DNA of 64,000 nucleotides from the NCBI GenBank assembly GCA_910586025.1, contig CAJUIO010000001.1, forward strand, positions 50,725 through 114,724, read 5' to 3'. The notes below the pieces were generated by a model. It was given only the letters and a program-made list of their open reading frames with translations, had not been told where the DNA came from and made no database searches. Of the stretch, positions 24,438-33,272 are shown piece by piece (the stretch's first letter is position 1; each line of letters begins with the position of its first letter). Source of the stretch: an uncultured Lachnospiraceae bacterium (lineage in GTDB: Bacteria > Bacillota > Clostridia > Lachnospirales > Lachnospiraceae). A program made the translations under genes and the position numbers.

Positions 24438-25202
24438 ATGGAACAAAAGAGTGTCGGAGAGATCGGTAAGCTTTTTCAGGCGGCGGATATCGGCGGCCTG
24501 CCTGATCTGATCCGCGTGTATGAGGAAGATCAGCGTGCGGGGGTGAGGAGCCTTGTAGGCAGGGCGGAAAAAAGGCTTGCCGCCCACGGGAAGGAGCTGG
24601 AACGAACGGAGAGGATGAAGGCTTACGAGAGGCAGTATTCCTCCTGCTCCTTTATCTGCGGAATTGACGAGGTGGGACGGGGGCCTCTTGCGGGACCGGT
24701 GGTTGCGGGTGCCGTGATTCTTCCAAAAGATTGTGACATTTTATATCTTAATGATTCCAAGCAGCTCTCCGAAAAAAAGAGAGAGGAGTTATTTTTGGTG
24801 ATCATGGAAAAGGCCGTATCTACGGGGCTGGGATTCGTGGCTCCGGAGAGGATTGACGAGGTCAATATTCTCAATGCGACCTATGAGGCCATGCGGGAGG
24901 CCATCGCAAAGCTGGACCCGCAGCCTGACCTTCTTCTCAATGATGCCGTTACCATACCCGGGGTTGCCGTCAGACAGATTCCTATCATCAAGGGGGATGC
25001 GAAGAGCGTATCCATTGCGGCTGCCAGTATTATTGCCAAGGTGACGAGAGACCGTCTGATGGTGGAGTATGACAGTGTTTTTCCGGAGTACGGCTTTGCT
25101 TCCAATAAGGGATACGGAGCCGCCGCCCACATAGAAGCGCTGAGAAAATACGGGCCAACGCCGATTCACCGAAAAAGCTTTATCAAAAATCTTATAGCTT
25201 GA
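24438..25202 (+). CDS. rnhB: Ribonuclease HII
   Basis: Removes RNA from RNA-DNA hybrids and single ribonucleotides from DNA. The active-site motif GIDEVGRGPLAGPVVAGAV lies at about residues 75-93, followed by LNDSKQLSEKKRE and the acidic residue of LLLNDAV. The 254-residue protein has a helical N-terminal extension of about 70 residues before the catalytic domain, as in Bacillus RnhB. GGAGG at 24428-24432 sets the ATG at 24438. Confidence 0.96.
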   Translation: MEQKSVGEIGKLFQAADIGGLPDLIRVYEEDQRAGVRSLVGRAEKRLAAHGKELERTERMKAYERQYSSCSFICGIDEVGRGPLAGPVVAGAVILPKDCDILYLNDSKQLSEKKREELFLVIMEKAVSTGLGFVAPERIDEVNILNATYEAMREAIAKLDPQPDLLLNDAVTIPGVAVRQIPIIKGDAKSVSIAAASIIAKVTRDRLMVEYDSVFPEYGFASNKGYGAAAHIEALRKYGPTPIHRKSFIKNLIA

Positions 25203-25245
25203 TTGCGGGCGCGGGTGCCTGTGATATAAGGATTCAGGAGGATTT

Positions 25246-26913
25246 ATGAGACTTTCCTCATTATTTACACAGGGCAGTCAATTACATACGGAGAACGGAG
25301 GAAAGGAGCTTCCGGCGGCTTTGGAGCGGAACCTGAACAATGGGCTCAGGGAGATAGCGGGAAAGACCCAGGGGCAGTCCGTGACAGGGGAAGTGATAGA
25401 GAAAAACGGAAGCGATATCCTGCTCGCCATCGGTAAGGATCAGCTGCTCCGGGCAAGGCTTGACGGGAATATATCCATAGAGCCGGGACAGCTTATGACC
25501 TTTGCCATACTGAAAAATGCCGGCGGTTCCAAGGTGCTTCTCAGTCCTCTGTTTGCGAACACGGCAAACGATCCCAATATTTCCAGGGCTTTGCAGATGG
25601 CAGGCCTTCCGGAAACGGCGGCGACGGTAAAAATGGTTCAGATCATGATGCAGGAGGGAATGTCCATTGATAAAAATTCTCTTGCCCAGATGATGCGTCT
25701 TATGGGTCAGAATCCTCAGGCGGGATTGGAGACTCTGGTGCAGCTTAACCGGCTGGGACTTCCGGTTACGGAAAACAATATTTTTCAGATGGAGGCTTAC
25801 AAAAATCTGGAACATCAGATGACGGAGGGCCTTCGTGATATAGCGGATGCGCTCGGGGAGACCTTTACTCAGATGGTTTCCTCGGGGAATGCGGAGGAAG
25901 GCGTTGCGCTGTATCGTGAAATTTTCACGTTTCTTGCCGGAGAGGCGGACATGGAGAGCGCATCCGGCGTAACGGGGGGAGCGCAAGGCGTACCCGCACA
26001 GGAGGGAACCGCCTTAAAGCCGGATATATCTGAGTTGTTTTCCGAAATCCTTTCAGAGGGTAAGGAGACTGCTTTTGGCAGGGAGCTTTTGGAGAGCCTT
26101 GGACTTTCCGGGAAGGAATTTTCCTCACTTGCGGATCAGATGCTGAAGGCAGGGGTGCCAAAGGAGCTGGTGAGGCAGCTTGCCTCAGGAGAGCTTCCCG
26201 TCAAGGAGCTGCTTGGCAGGCTCGGCAGCCTGATCAGGGACAGCGAGCTTGCGGGGGAGAGCAGGGACTTTGCACCGCTTCTGGGAGGAAAGGAATTTCA
26301 TGCGCTTCTCAAAAACGAGATGTCAAAGCAGTGGATGCTGACTCCTGAGGAGGTGGCGGGAGAAAAGAAGGTGGAAGAGCTGTATCAGCGGCTGAATGGC
26401 CAGCTTGGCCGCCTTTCCAGGGCGCTGGAACAGAATTCCGCTTCTGACACTCCTGCTGCAAAGGCGGTTTCCAATATGTCGGGCAGTATTGATTTCATGA
26501 ATCAGCTGAATCAGCTGTTCACTTATGTGCAGCTTCCCCTGAAGATGCAGGGAAAGGATGCGAACGGCGAGCTTTATGTCTACACCAACAAAAAGAATCT
26601 GGCGAAGAAGGACGGAGAGGTCAGTGCGCTTCTTCATCTTGACATGGAGAGCCTTGGCAGTGTGGATGTGCATGTGGCTCTGCGGGACAGCAAGGTTTCC
26701 ACCAAGTTTTATCTGAGGGATGACAGCGCCCTTGATCTCATAGCCAGCCATATTGATCTTCTGAACGAGAGGCTGAACAAGAGGGGATATTCCATGAGTG
26801 CGTCATTTGTCAAAAAGGGAGAGGAAGGGCCGGAAACCGTAATGGAAGAAATCCTGAAGCAGGGAAAAAATATCTCAGTCCTGTCGGGCAATTCTTTTGA
26901 TGCGAGAGCCTGA
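25246..26913 (+). CDS. FliK C-terminal-domain-like protein (YlqG-position gene)
   Basis: A 555-residue protein of uncertain function. Its C-terminal part (about residues 430-540: GELYVYTNKKNLAKKDGEVS, then HLDMESLGSVDVHVAL) resembles the Flg_hook domain of flagellar hook-length control proteins FliK. The rest is Gln/Gly/Leu-rich and helical with no catalytic motif. Its position after rnhB and before an FlhB-tail-like gene matches ylqG-ylqH of B. subtilis. There is no signal peptide. AGGAGG lies upstream of the ATG. No other flagellar genes are in the window, so this pair may act outside the flagellum or with genes elsewhere. Confidence 0.7.
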   Translation: MRLSSLFTQGSQLHTENGGKELPAALERNLNNGLREIAGKTQGQSVTGEVIEKNGSDILLAIGKDQLLRARLDGNISIEPGQLMTFAILKNAGGSKVLLSPLFANTANDPNISRALQMAGLPETAATVKMVQIMMQEGMSIDKNSLAQMMRLMGQNPQAGLETLVQLNRLGLPVTENNIFQMEAYKNLEHQMTEGLRDIADALGETFTQMVSSGNAEEGVALYREIFTFLAGEADMESASGVTGGAQGVPAQEGTALKPDISELFSEILSEGKETAFGRELLESLGLSGKEFSSLADQMLKAGVPKELVRQLASGELPVKELLGRLGSLIRDSELAGESRDFAPLLGGKEFHALLKNEMSKQWMLTPEEVAGEKKVEELYQRLNGQLGRLSRALEQNSASDTPAAKAVSNMSGSIDFMNQLNQLFTYVQLPLKMQGKDANGELYVYTNKKNLAKKDGEVSALLHLDMESLGSVDVHVALRDSKVSTKFYLRDDSALDLIASHIDLLNERLNKRGYSMSASFVKKGEEGPETVMEEILKQGKNISVLSGNSFDARA

Positions 26914-26939
26914 CGATCAGGGCGAAAGGAGCAGTGCGG

Positions 26940-27230
26940 ATGAAGGAGAAGAAGGAAAAACCCAAACAGGCCATAGCTCTTTCCTATAATCCGGAGGAGG
27001 ATGCGCCCAAGGTCATTGCCTCCGGGAAGGGCGCTCTGGCGGAGAGGATTATAGAGAGGGCAAAGGAAGCGGATGTGCCGGTGCACCGGGATGATTCGCT
27101 TGCGGACACTCTGTCCAGACTGGATATCGGGGAAATGATTCCGCCGGAGCTCTATGAGGTGGTGGCGGAGATTCTCGTGTTTGTGGATGCCATGGATAAG
27201 ATCAAGGCAAAGATGGGACAGAAGAAGTAG
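26940..27230 (+). CDS. FlhB C-terminal-domain-like protein (YlqH/FlhX type)
   Basis: A 96-residue soluble homologue of the cytoplasmic tail of FlhB/EscU secretion proteins. AIALSYNPEEDAPKVIASGKG (about residues 11-31, with the NP of the family) and ADTLSRLDIGEMIPPELYEVV are typical. The autocleavage sequence of true FlhB, NPTH, reads NPEE here, so self-cleavage is not expected. AAAGGAG at 26926-26931 sets the ATG. Such tails can partly replace FlhB switch functions in some bacteria; here it sits with the FliK-like gene in a ribosome/RNase operon. Confidence 0.85.
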   Translation: MKEKKEKPKQAIALSYNPEEDAPKVIASGKGALAERIIERAKEADVPVHRDDSLADTLSRLDIGEMIPPELYEVVAEILVFVDAMDKIKAKMGQKK

Positions 27231-27248
27231 AGGAGACGGAGGAAGAGA

Positions 27249-27623
27249 TTGGATCGTGTGAGCGTGGGAAGGGCCTTTGAGGAAAAGGCCTCGGCTTTTC
27301 TGGAGGAACAGGGGGTCAGGATTCTGGAAAGAAATTTCAGATGCCGCCAGGGAGAGATTGATCTTGTGGGAATCCACGAAGGCTGTCTTGTTTTCGTGGA
27401 GGTAAAATATCGAAGGAACGAAAGAAGCGGAATGCCTGAGGAAGCAGTCGGAGCGGGAAAGCAGATGAAAATCTGCCGGGTCTCCGATTATTTTCGTATT
27501 AGGAACAAAAAATATCAGGATATGCAGGTCAGGTATGATGTGGTGGCTATTGGCGGGGAAGAAATCAGGTGGTATAAAAACGCATTTTTTTACAGGAATC
27601 AGGGCGGAGCGCCAATCTGGTAG
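27249..27623 (+). CDS. yraN: UPF0102 family endonuclease-like protein
   Basis: A 124-residue protein of the YraN/UPF0102 family with a restriction-endonuclease-like fold. The core motif GEIDLVG (after RNFRCRQ) and FVEVKYRR show the D-ExK-type residues expected of a nuclease, although activity is not established for the family. The start is a TTG at 27249, with GGAGG at 27238-27242 exactly 6 nt upstream; no ATG fits. It is commonly beside rnhB in bacteria, as here. Confidence 0.9.
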   Translation: MDRVSVGRAFEEKASAFLEEQGVRILERNFRCRQGEIDLVGIHEGCLVFVEVKYRRNERSGMPEEAVGAGKQMKICRVSDYFRIRNKKYQDMQVRYDVVAIGGEEIRWYKNAFFYRNQGGAPIW

Positions 27624-27650
27624 GAGATGCGGGAAAGGTCAGGGAAATAT

Positions 27651-28520
27651 ATGGAGAACAGGGAAGGGAACGCATTGAGGAGAAAGGGAGAGAGCCCGGT
27701 TCTGATTCGGAGGAAACACGAAGAGACGGAATATCTGGTCTTTCCGGGCCTGGAAGGTGCCGGGATGGTGAGACATCTGTTTTCCACCAGAAGAGGAGGG
27801 GTCAGCAGGGGATTTTACGCCTCCATGAATCTGAGCTATACGAGAGGGGACGAAAAGGAGGCGGTGGATGAAAATTTCAGGAGAATTGCCGCGGTATTTC
27901 ACAGTACGCCGGACCGGATCGTGTGCTCGGACCAGACGCACACCGCAAATATCAGGAAAGTGACGCTGGCGGATGCGGGAAAGGGTGTGACGAGGGACAA
28001 GGACTATTCGGATGTGGACGGACTGATCACGGACCAGGCGGGGCTGATTCTTGCCACCTTTTATGCGGACTGTGTGCCCATCTTTCTGGCGGATCCAGGC
28101 AGGCGGGCCATAGGCCTTGTGCATTCCGGGTGGCGGGGAACGGTAAGCAGGATCGGGGCGGCGGCGCTTGGCGCCATGAGGGAGGAATTCGGCACCAGGC
28201 CGGAGCACGTGAGGGCGGCCATAGGGCCTTCCATCTGCCAGGACTGCTACGAGGTGGGATGGGATGTTGCAGAAAAGTTCGCGGAGCTTTTCGGGGAGGA
28301 GGCCGGCGCAGTGTTAAAGCCGGGGAGAGAGGAAGGAAAATATCAGCTTGATCTGTGGGAGGCTAACCGGAGGATTCTGCTGGAAGCGGGAATTTTGCCG
28401 GAAAATCTTGAGGTCACGGATCTGTGCACCTGCTGCAACAGCGGCTATCTGTTCTCGCACAGGGCCACGGGAGGAAAAAGGGGAAATCTTGGGGCTTTTA
28501 TGGAATTAAGGGAATCTTAA
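27651..28520 (+). CDS. pgeF: Peptidoglycan editing factor / purine nucleoside phosphorylase-like (PgeF/YfiH)
   Basis: Multicopper-oxidase-like fold enzyme of the PgeF (YlmD/LACC1) family, linked to correcting misincorporated serine in peptidoglycan peptides and, in other members, to purine nucleoside cleavage. Zinc ligands are visible in ATFYADCVPIF (Cys) and LVHSGWRGT (His), with a further His in SDQTHTANI. The C-terminal CTCCNSGYLFSHR block is also typical. The frame is open from an ATG at 27627, but that lies directly behind its ribosome-like site; AGGG 6 nt before 27651 fits better. The protein is 289 residues from there. It ends the ylxM-pgeF gene block. Confidence 0.88.
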   Translation: MENREGNALRRKGESPVLIRRKHEETEYLVFPGLEGAGMVRHLFSTRRGGVSRGFYASMNLSYTRGDEKEAVDENFRRIAAVFHSTPDRIVCSDQTHTANIRKVTLADAGKGVTRDKDYSDVDGLITDQAGLILATFYADCVPIFLADPGRRAIGLVHSGWRGTVSRIGAAALGAMREEFGTRPEHVRAAIGPSICQDCYEVGWDVAEKFAELFGEEAGAVLKPGREEGKYQLDLWEANRRILLEAGILPENLEVTDLCTCCNSGYLFSHRATGGKRGNLGAFMELRES

Positions 28521-28598
28521 ACTTTTTGCTATAAAACACTTAAAGAATTTATGCTTTACTTATAACAGTTAAGAGAGCGGAGGAGAAAAGGGAAAGGC

Positions 28599-29303
28599 AT
28601 GGGTACAAAAATGACGAATATACTTGTCTGCGACGACGATAAGGAAATTGTGGATGCCATAGAAATTTACCTGAACCAGGAGGGCTATCAGATTTACAAG
28701 GCCTACGACGGAGAGCAGGCGATCCGGATGCTGAAGGAGCACAATATCCAGCTCCTCATCATTGACATTATGATGCCAAGGCTGGACGGAATCAGAGCTA
28801 CCATTAAAATCCGGGAGTACAGCAGTATTCCGATTATTTTTCTATCTGCCAAGTCCGAGGATTCCGACAAGATTCTGGGACTTAACATCGGAGCGGATGA
28901 TTATGTGACCAAGCCCTTTAATCCGTTGGAGCTGGTGGCCAGGGTGAAATCCAATCTGAGGCGTTATACGCAGCTTGGCAACCTGAATGCGGAAAACAAC
29001 GCTCTTTTTACGGTGGGAGGCCTTTGTATCAATGATGATACCAAGGAGGTGACGGTGGACGGGGACGGCGTGAAGCTGACTCCCATTGAGTACAATATTC
29101 TGCTGCTGCTTGTGAAAAATCAGGGAAGAGTGTTTTCCATCGACCAGATTTATGAAAATATCTGGAACGAGGAGGCGATCGGCGCAGATAATACCGTGGC
29201 CGTCCATATCCGGCATATCAGAGAAAAGATCGAGATCAATCCCAAGGAGCCGAGATACCTTAAGGTGGTCTGGGGAGTGGGATACAAGATCGAAAAACAG
29301 TAG
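28599..29303 (+). CDS. OmpR-family response regulator
   Basis: A 234-residue response regulator. The receiver domain has the acidic pair (CDDD, about residues 11-14), the phospho-acceptor D56 in LLIIDIMMPRLDG, the conserved Ser/Lys of SAKSED and K105 in VTKPFNPLEL. A winged-helix DNA-binding domain of the OmpR type follows (KLTPIEYNILLLLVKNQGRV, then VAVHIRHIREKIE and WGVGYKIE). The next gene, 11 nt downstream, is its histidine kinase. The pair resembles VanR/VanS-type systems in architecture only. The 78-nt gap upstream is AT-rich and probably holds the promoter. Confidence 0.94.
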   Translation: MGTKMTNILVCDDDKEIVDAIEIYLNQEGYQIYKAYDGEQAIRMLKEHNIQLLIIDIMMPRLDGIRATIKIREYSSIPIIFLSAKSEDSDKILGLNIGADDYVTKPFNPLELVARVKSNLRRYTQLGNLNAENNALFTVGGLCINDDTKEVTVDGDGVKLTPIEYNILLLLVKNQGRVFSIDQIYENIWNEEAIGADNTVAVHIRHIREKIEINPKEPRYLKVVWGVGYKIEKQ

Positions 29304-29314
29304 GGAGAACGCAT

Positions 29315-31846
29315 ATGAGCAAAAAGTTTAGCAGGGGTTTTCTTCATTTTATTCAGCATCTGAGCTTTGTCGGGGCTGTCCTTTTTCTGACTCTTTTTCT
29401 TTACGGAGGGCTGGTGGAGGTGCATACGAAGAACGGGGAGGCGATCTATCAGCTTACCATGAAGGATGCGGATACCAGCTTCGAGGATTCGGAGATTTTT
29501 AACAGGATTCTGGGGCATAGTGTCTCGGATCTGATCTGTTACGGCACTATCCGGAGCCAGATGGAGACGGATGGGGTGTTTGACCCGGAAAAGGAAGTGG
29601 ACGTTACCGCTTTTGCACAACGCTACGGGAATATCAGAAAAGAATATATCACGGCAAGATATTATCTGGACGATCTGATCAAATGGGCTCAGAGCGGTTT
29701 TGAGTACGATGAGACGCATCTGTCAGCGGAGGAGGCGGACCGGTTTTTATCCAGATACCGCACCGTGACGGTGGTGGATGCGGATATGGAAGGCGGCATC
29801 AGCAGCTATCTCAACTCCGATTTTAAGAGCCATACGGATATTGTGGACGTGTCCGGGAATATCCTTCCGGACGATGGCGGCAGTATCCGGGATGATGCAG
29901 ATGCCACGATTCTCTATAACCGTTACTGCACGGTGGAGGGCAAAAATATTGAGAATTATGTCTCCTCCTGGAATGAGTACTATGAGCTCTGCGATAACGT
30001 GAAAAAGGCGGCATTGGATCTGGAGGTCAATTATCAGGAGTATCTGAAATATCAGGAATACTATGACAGAAACAACAGTAATGTGGTCTATTACATCCGG
30101 CGCACCGTGGGGGATGAGACCCAGATCTACAGCAATCAGAAGATAACCTCTACTTCTCTTGCGGAACTGGAAAAGAAGCTGAAGGAGCAGTGTGCAAGAT
30201 ATATTATCTATAATCCTTACGATATGATATATGAGACAAACACTCTGATTGAGGAGGATACCGTAAGGCATGTGCTGAACGGGTATGATTACGCCTATCC
30301 GGAGAATACGCAGATCCTGGTGGGAGTGAGCAGGGACTATGTGAAGGGCGATGCCTTCTATGATGTGTACGCCAGGTTTAACAGCTATTCTCCCAATATG
30401 TGGCAGTACCTGGCAATTGGCGTGGTGCTTGCGGTCTTTTATCTGGCCGTGCTTGTGATCCTGACCTTCCTGGAAGGGAGAGCGGGAAGAACTGAGGAGG
30501 GAAAGCTTTGCATCAGAATGCGCAGGGAGGATCATATTCCCACGGAGCTGATGGTTTTTATAGCAGTGGTACTGGTCATTTTGGCCGTTATGGCGGCGAA
30601 TGTGATCCGGTATAATATCTATGGGCCCGATCTGTCCGGCAATTACGGGATGCTCGCCGTGGTTCTTTTGTTTGCCCTGTTTGTGAGCCTGGCCTTCTCC
30701 TTCGTGTATTACAGCTTTGTAAGAAGGCTCCGGGCCGGGACGCTGTGGAGGGAAAGCCTTCTCAAAAGAATGGGAGGTCTGGTCAGAAAGGGAGCCCTGT
30801 ACTTTTACGATCACTCGGCGGTGGTGCTGCGGACCTGGATTCCCTACGGGGCGTTTGTGCTGATCAATCTGCTCCTGATCTTTGCGGGGCTTGTGTTTGA
30901 GAGTGAGGGATTTATCCTTATGCTGCTCCTGGTTTTGGCTGCGGATCTTTTCGTAGGCATTGTGCTGTACCGCATGGCTCTGGACAGGCAGAAGATCCTG
31001 GAGGGAATCAAGCGCATCAATTCCGGGGATATGGAGTACAAGATTGACGAGAGTCAGTTCCACGGAGATAACCTGGTGCTTGCAAGGGAGGTGAACGGGA
31101 TTGGAGAGGGCATCCGAAATGCCGTGGCAACCAGTATGAAGGACGAGAGATTAAAGGCGGATCTGATCACCAATGTCTCCCATGATATCAAGACCCCGCT
31201 CACATCCATCATCAATTATGTGGATCTGATCAGGAGGGAAAATATAGAGGATCCCAGGATCAGGGAGTATGTGGAGGTGCTTGTTGCAAAGTCTCAGCGG
31301 CTCAAGCAGCTCACGGACGATCTGGTGGAGGCTTCCAAGATCTCCTCGGGCAATATCGTACTTCAGTGGGAGCAGATCAATCTGGTGGAGCTGTTGAATC
31401 AGACCATAGGAGAGTTTTCGGAGAAGTTTGAGACAAAGGCCCTGGTTCCGGTTTTCCGTTTCGTAAAAAGCAGTACCGTGATCGAGGCGGACAGCCGGAG
31501 AATCTGGCGGGTGATCGAGAACCTTTTCAACAATATCTGCAAATATGCCCTGGAGGGCACAAGGATCTATATAGATATCGCAGAGGTTCCGGGAGCCGGG
31601 CAGGTGGAGCTTTCTATCCGGAATATTTCCAGAAATCCGGTGATGGTGAGCTCGGACGAACTGACAGAGCGGTTTATCCGCGGGGATGAATCGAGAACCA
31701 CGGAGGGAAGCGGCCTCGGGCTTTCCATAGCGAAGAACCTGACGGAGGCGATGCGCGGAAAATTTGAGATCGTGGTGGACGGCGACCTGTTCAAGGTCAT
31801 CCTGACATTTCCCCTGTTTTTGGAAATAACATCGGGAAATCCGTAA
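29315..31846 (+). CDS. Multi-pass membrane sensor histidine kinase
   Basis: An 843-residue sensor kinase paired with the regulator upstream. A transmembrane segment at about residues 17-34 leads into a large extracytoplasmic domain (about 35-363) with no motif I recognise. At least five more membrane segments follow (about 364-387, 411-430, 445-468, 508-527 and 532-553). A HAMP-like linker, an HisKA domain with NVSHDIKTPLTS (H623) and an ATPase domain with NLFNNICKYA and GSGLGLSIAKNL complete it. The central cluster of membrane helices plus a 330-residue outside domain is larger than in usual two-helix kinases. The stop codon lies inside a hairpin at 31834-31857. Confidence 0.92.
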   Translation: MSKKFSRGFLHFIQHLSFVGAVLFLTLFLYGGLVEVHTKNGEAIYQLTMKDADTSFEDSEIFNRILGHSVSDLICYGTIRSQMETDGVFDPEKEVDVTAFAQRYGNIRKEYITARYYLDDLIKWAQSGFEYDETHLSAEEADRFLSRYRTVTVVDADMEGGISSYLNSDFKSHTDIVDVSGNILPDDGGSIRDDADATILYNRYCTVEGKNIENYVSSWNEYYELCDNVKKAALDLEVNYQEYLKYQEYYDRNNSNVVYYIRRTVGDETQIYSNQKITSTSLAELEKKLKEQCARYIIYNPYDMIYETNTLIEEDTVRHVLNGYDYAYPENTQILVGVSRDYVKGDAFYDVYARFNSYSPNMWQYLAIGVVLAVFYLAVLVILTFLEGRAGRTEEGKLCIRMRREDHIPTELMVFIAVVLVILAVMAANVIRYNIYGPDLSGNYGMLAVVLLFALFVSLAFSFVYYSFVRRLRAGTLWRESLLKRMGGLVRKGALYFYDHSAVVLRTWIPYGAFVLINLLLIFAGLVFESEGFILMLLLVLAADLFVGIVLYRMALDRQKILEGIKRINSGDMEYKIDESQFHGDNLVLAREVNGIGEGIRNAVATSMKDERLKADLITNVSHDIKTPLTSIINYVDLIRRENIEDPRIREYVEVLVAKSQRLKQLTDDLVEASKISSGNIVLQWEQINLVELLNQTIGEFSEKFETKALVPVFRFVKSSTVIEADSRRIWRVIENLFNNICKYALEGTRIYIDIAEVPGAGQVELSIRNISRNPVMVSSDELTERFIRGDESRTTEGSGLGLSIAKNLTEAMRGKFEIVVDGDLFKVILTFPLFLEITSGNP

Positions 31847-31857
31847 ACGGATTTCCC
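31834..31857 (+). other. Hairpin spanning the kinase stop codon
   Basis: GGGAAATCCG (31834-31843) pairs with CGGATTTCCC (31848-31857) around a TAAA loop. The kinase TAA is at 31844-31846, in the loop. Its role is unclear. Confidence 0.6.
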
Positions 31858-31863
31858 AACGAA

Positions 31864-31904
31864 AAAAGCTGTTCCGGGCGGGTTAACGCTTTGGAACAGC
31901 TTTT
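31864..31904. terminator. Bidirectional terminator between kinase and PRPP synthetase genes
   Basis: AAAAGCTGTTCC (31864-31875) pairs perfectly with GGAACAGCTTTT (31893-31904), with an A run on one side and T run on the other. It suits both converging genes. Confidence 0.85.
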
Positions 31905-31935
31905 GGTATTGTTTTGGAGACGGAATCCTTTTGGA

Positions 31936-33138
31936 TCAGGCGTGATCCTCCTGATCCAGATAGAGCTCTCTGTTATTGTACTTGGTGAGAATCTCATGAA
32001 TCTTGTCCGTGGGAGTGTAGACATTTGCCATGGACGAATCGTGATTCATGAAATCTATGATGGAAGCCAGGAATTTGCTCATGTCGGCTTCCACGTAGTA
32101 AGGCTTTGACTTCAGCTCCGGGGGCTGATAGGTGAGGTTGGTGGTGATCACCTTGTCAAAGTAACATTTCTCATAGGCCTCGTCAAATTTATCGAGTCCC
32201 TCCGTGAACAGGCCGAAGGTACAGCAGATGTACACCCGCTTGGCGTTCATCTCCTTCAGCTTTCTGGCCGTGTCAATCATGCTTCCCCCGGAAGCGATGA
32301 TATCGTCCATAATGATAATATCCTTGCCGTCGATGTTGTCTCCCAGGAATTCATGGGCCACAATGGGATTTTTACCGTTGACGATCCGGGAATAGTCCCG
32401 GCGCTTGTAAAACATGCCCGTATCCACGCCGAGAACGCTGGCAAAATAGACGGCCCGGTCAAGGGCTCCCTCGTCAGGGCTGATCACGATCAGATGCTCC
32501 TTGTCAATGAGAAGACTCTGATCGGTCCGAAGAAGAGCCTGGGTAAACTGATAGGGCGGCGTGAAGTTGTCAAAGCCTCGCAGAGGTTCGGCGTTCTGGA
32601 CCCTGGGATCATGGGCATCGAAGGTGATGAAATTCTTGACTCCCATGCTGCTGAGTTCCTCAATGGCGTAAGCGCAGTCCAGAGACTCCCTGCCGTTTCG
32701 CTTGTGCTGCCTGCCCTCGTACAGAAAGGGCATGATCACGTTGATTCTGTGTGCCTTGCCGTTTACGGCGGCCAGAATGCGTTTTAAGTCCTGATAATGG
32801 TCGTCAGGAGATTTGTAATTGGTATAACCGTTCATGGTATAGGAAATACTGTGGTTGCATACGTCCACAAGAATAAAGAGGTCTTTGCCTCTGACAGATT
32901 CAGAGATGACGCCTTTGCCCTCTCCGGTGCCAAAACGGTAGCAGGCAGCGTCCGCTATGTAGTTATCCGATACATAACCCTCGAAAGCGGGGTCATTTTT
33001 TGCTATATTTTTCACATCACGTCTGAAATTGACGAGATGATTGTTTACCTGTTTTCCTAGCATTACTGCCGAATCAAGCACAATCAGTTTCAGGGGGGCA
33101 ACGGGAATAGCTGCTTCCAGTTCGTGTAAATTAGGCAT
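31936..33138 (-). CDS. Atypical ribose-phosphate pyrophosphokinase (PRPP synthetase)
   Basis: Predicted to form PRPP from ribose-5-phosphate and ATP, the precursor for purine, pyrimidine, His and Trp synthesis. The fold signatures of the phosphoribosyltransferase class are present: NVIMPFLYEGRQHKRNGRES (nucleotide loop, about residues 135-154), FDAHDPRVQN and IIMDDIIASGGSMIDTA (PRPP loop). They differ from the canonical PYxRQDxK and DDxIDTAGT forms. At 400 residues it is longer than typical Prs (about 315). GGAGG lies upstream of the ATG at 33138; the TTG upstream is inside the ribosome site. It faces away from the DUF512 gene across paired promoters. The function rests on family motifs and is reasonably sure, with altered regulation possible. 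Confidence 0.82.
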   Translation of the reverse strand: MPNLHELEAAIPVAPLKLIVLDSAVMLGKQVNNHLVNFRRDVKNIAKNDPAFEGYVSDNYIADAACYRFGTGEGKGVISESVRGKDLFILVDVCNHSISYTMNGYTNYKSPDDHYQDLKRILAAVNGKAHRINVIMPFLYEGRQHKRNGRESLDCAYAIEELSSMGVKNFITFDAHDPRVQNAEPLRGFDNFTPPYQFTQALLRTDQSLLIDKEHLIVISPDEGALDRAVYFASVLGVDTGMFYKRRDYSRIVNGKNPIVAHEFLGDNIDGKDIIIMDDIIASGGSMIDTARKLKEMNAKRVYICCTFGLFTEGLDKFDEAYEKCYFDKVITTNLTYQPPELKSKPYYVEADMSKFLASIIDFMNHDSSMANVYTPTDKIHEILTKYNNRELYLDQEDHA

Positions 33139-33188
33139 ATTATCCTCCAAGTGCTGTAAGTATCCGGATGATGTAACTATACTTTTAT

Positions 33189-33217
33189 TTTATATCATTA
33201 GGATAGTGACACGTCAA
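33189..33217 (-). promoter_or_regulatory. SigA-type promoter of prs-like gene
   Basis: On the minus strand TTGACG (33217-33212), 17-bp spacer, TATAAA (33194-33189). Its -35 touches the -35 of the opposite promoter. Confidence 0.7.
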
Positions 33218-33234
33218 GAAATTTCTAGTAAAAT
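33206..33234 (+). promoter_or_regulatory. SigA-type promoter of DUF512 gene
   Basis: GTGACA (33206-33211), 17-bp spacer, TAAAAT (33229-33234), back to back with the minus-strand promoter. Confidence 0.7.
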
Positions 33235-33272
33235 GGAGAAGGAAAGACAAATTTTGGAACGGGAAAAGGAAC

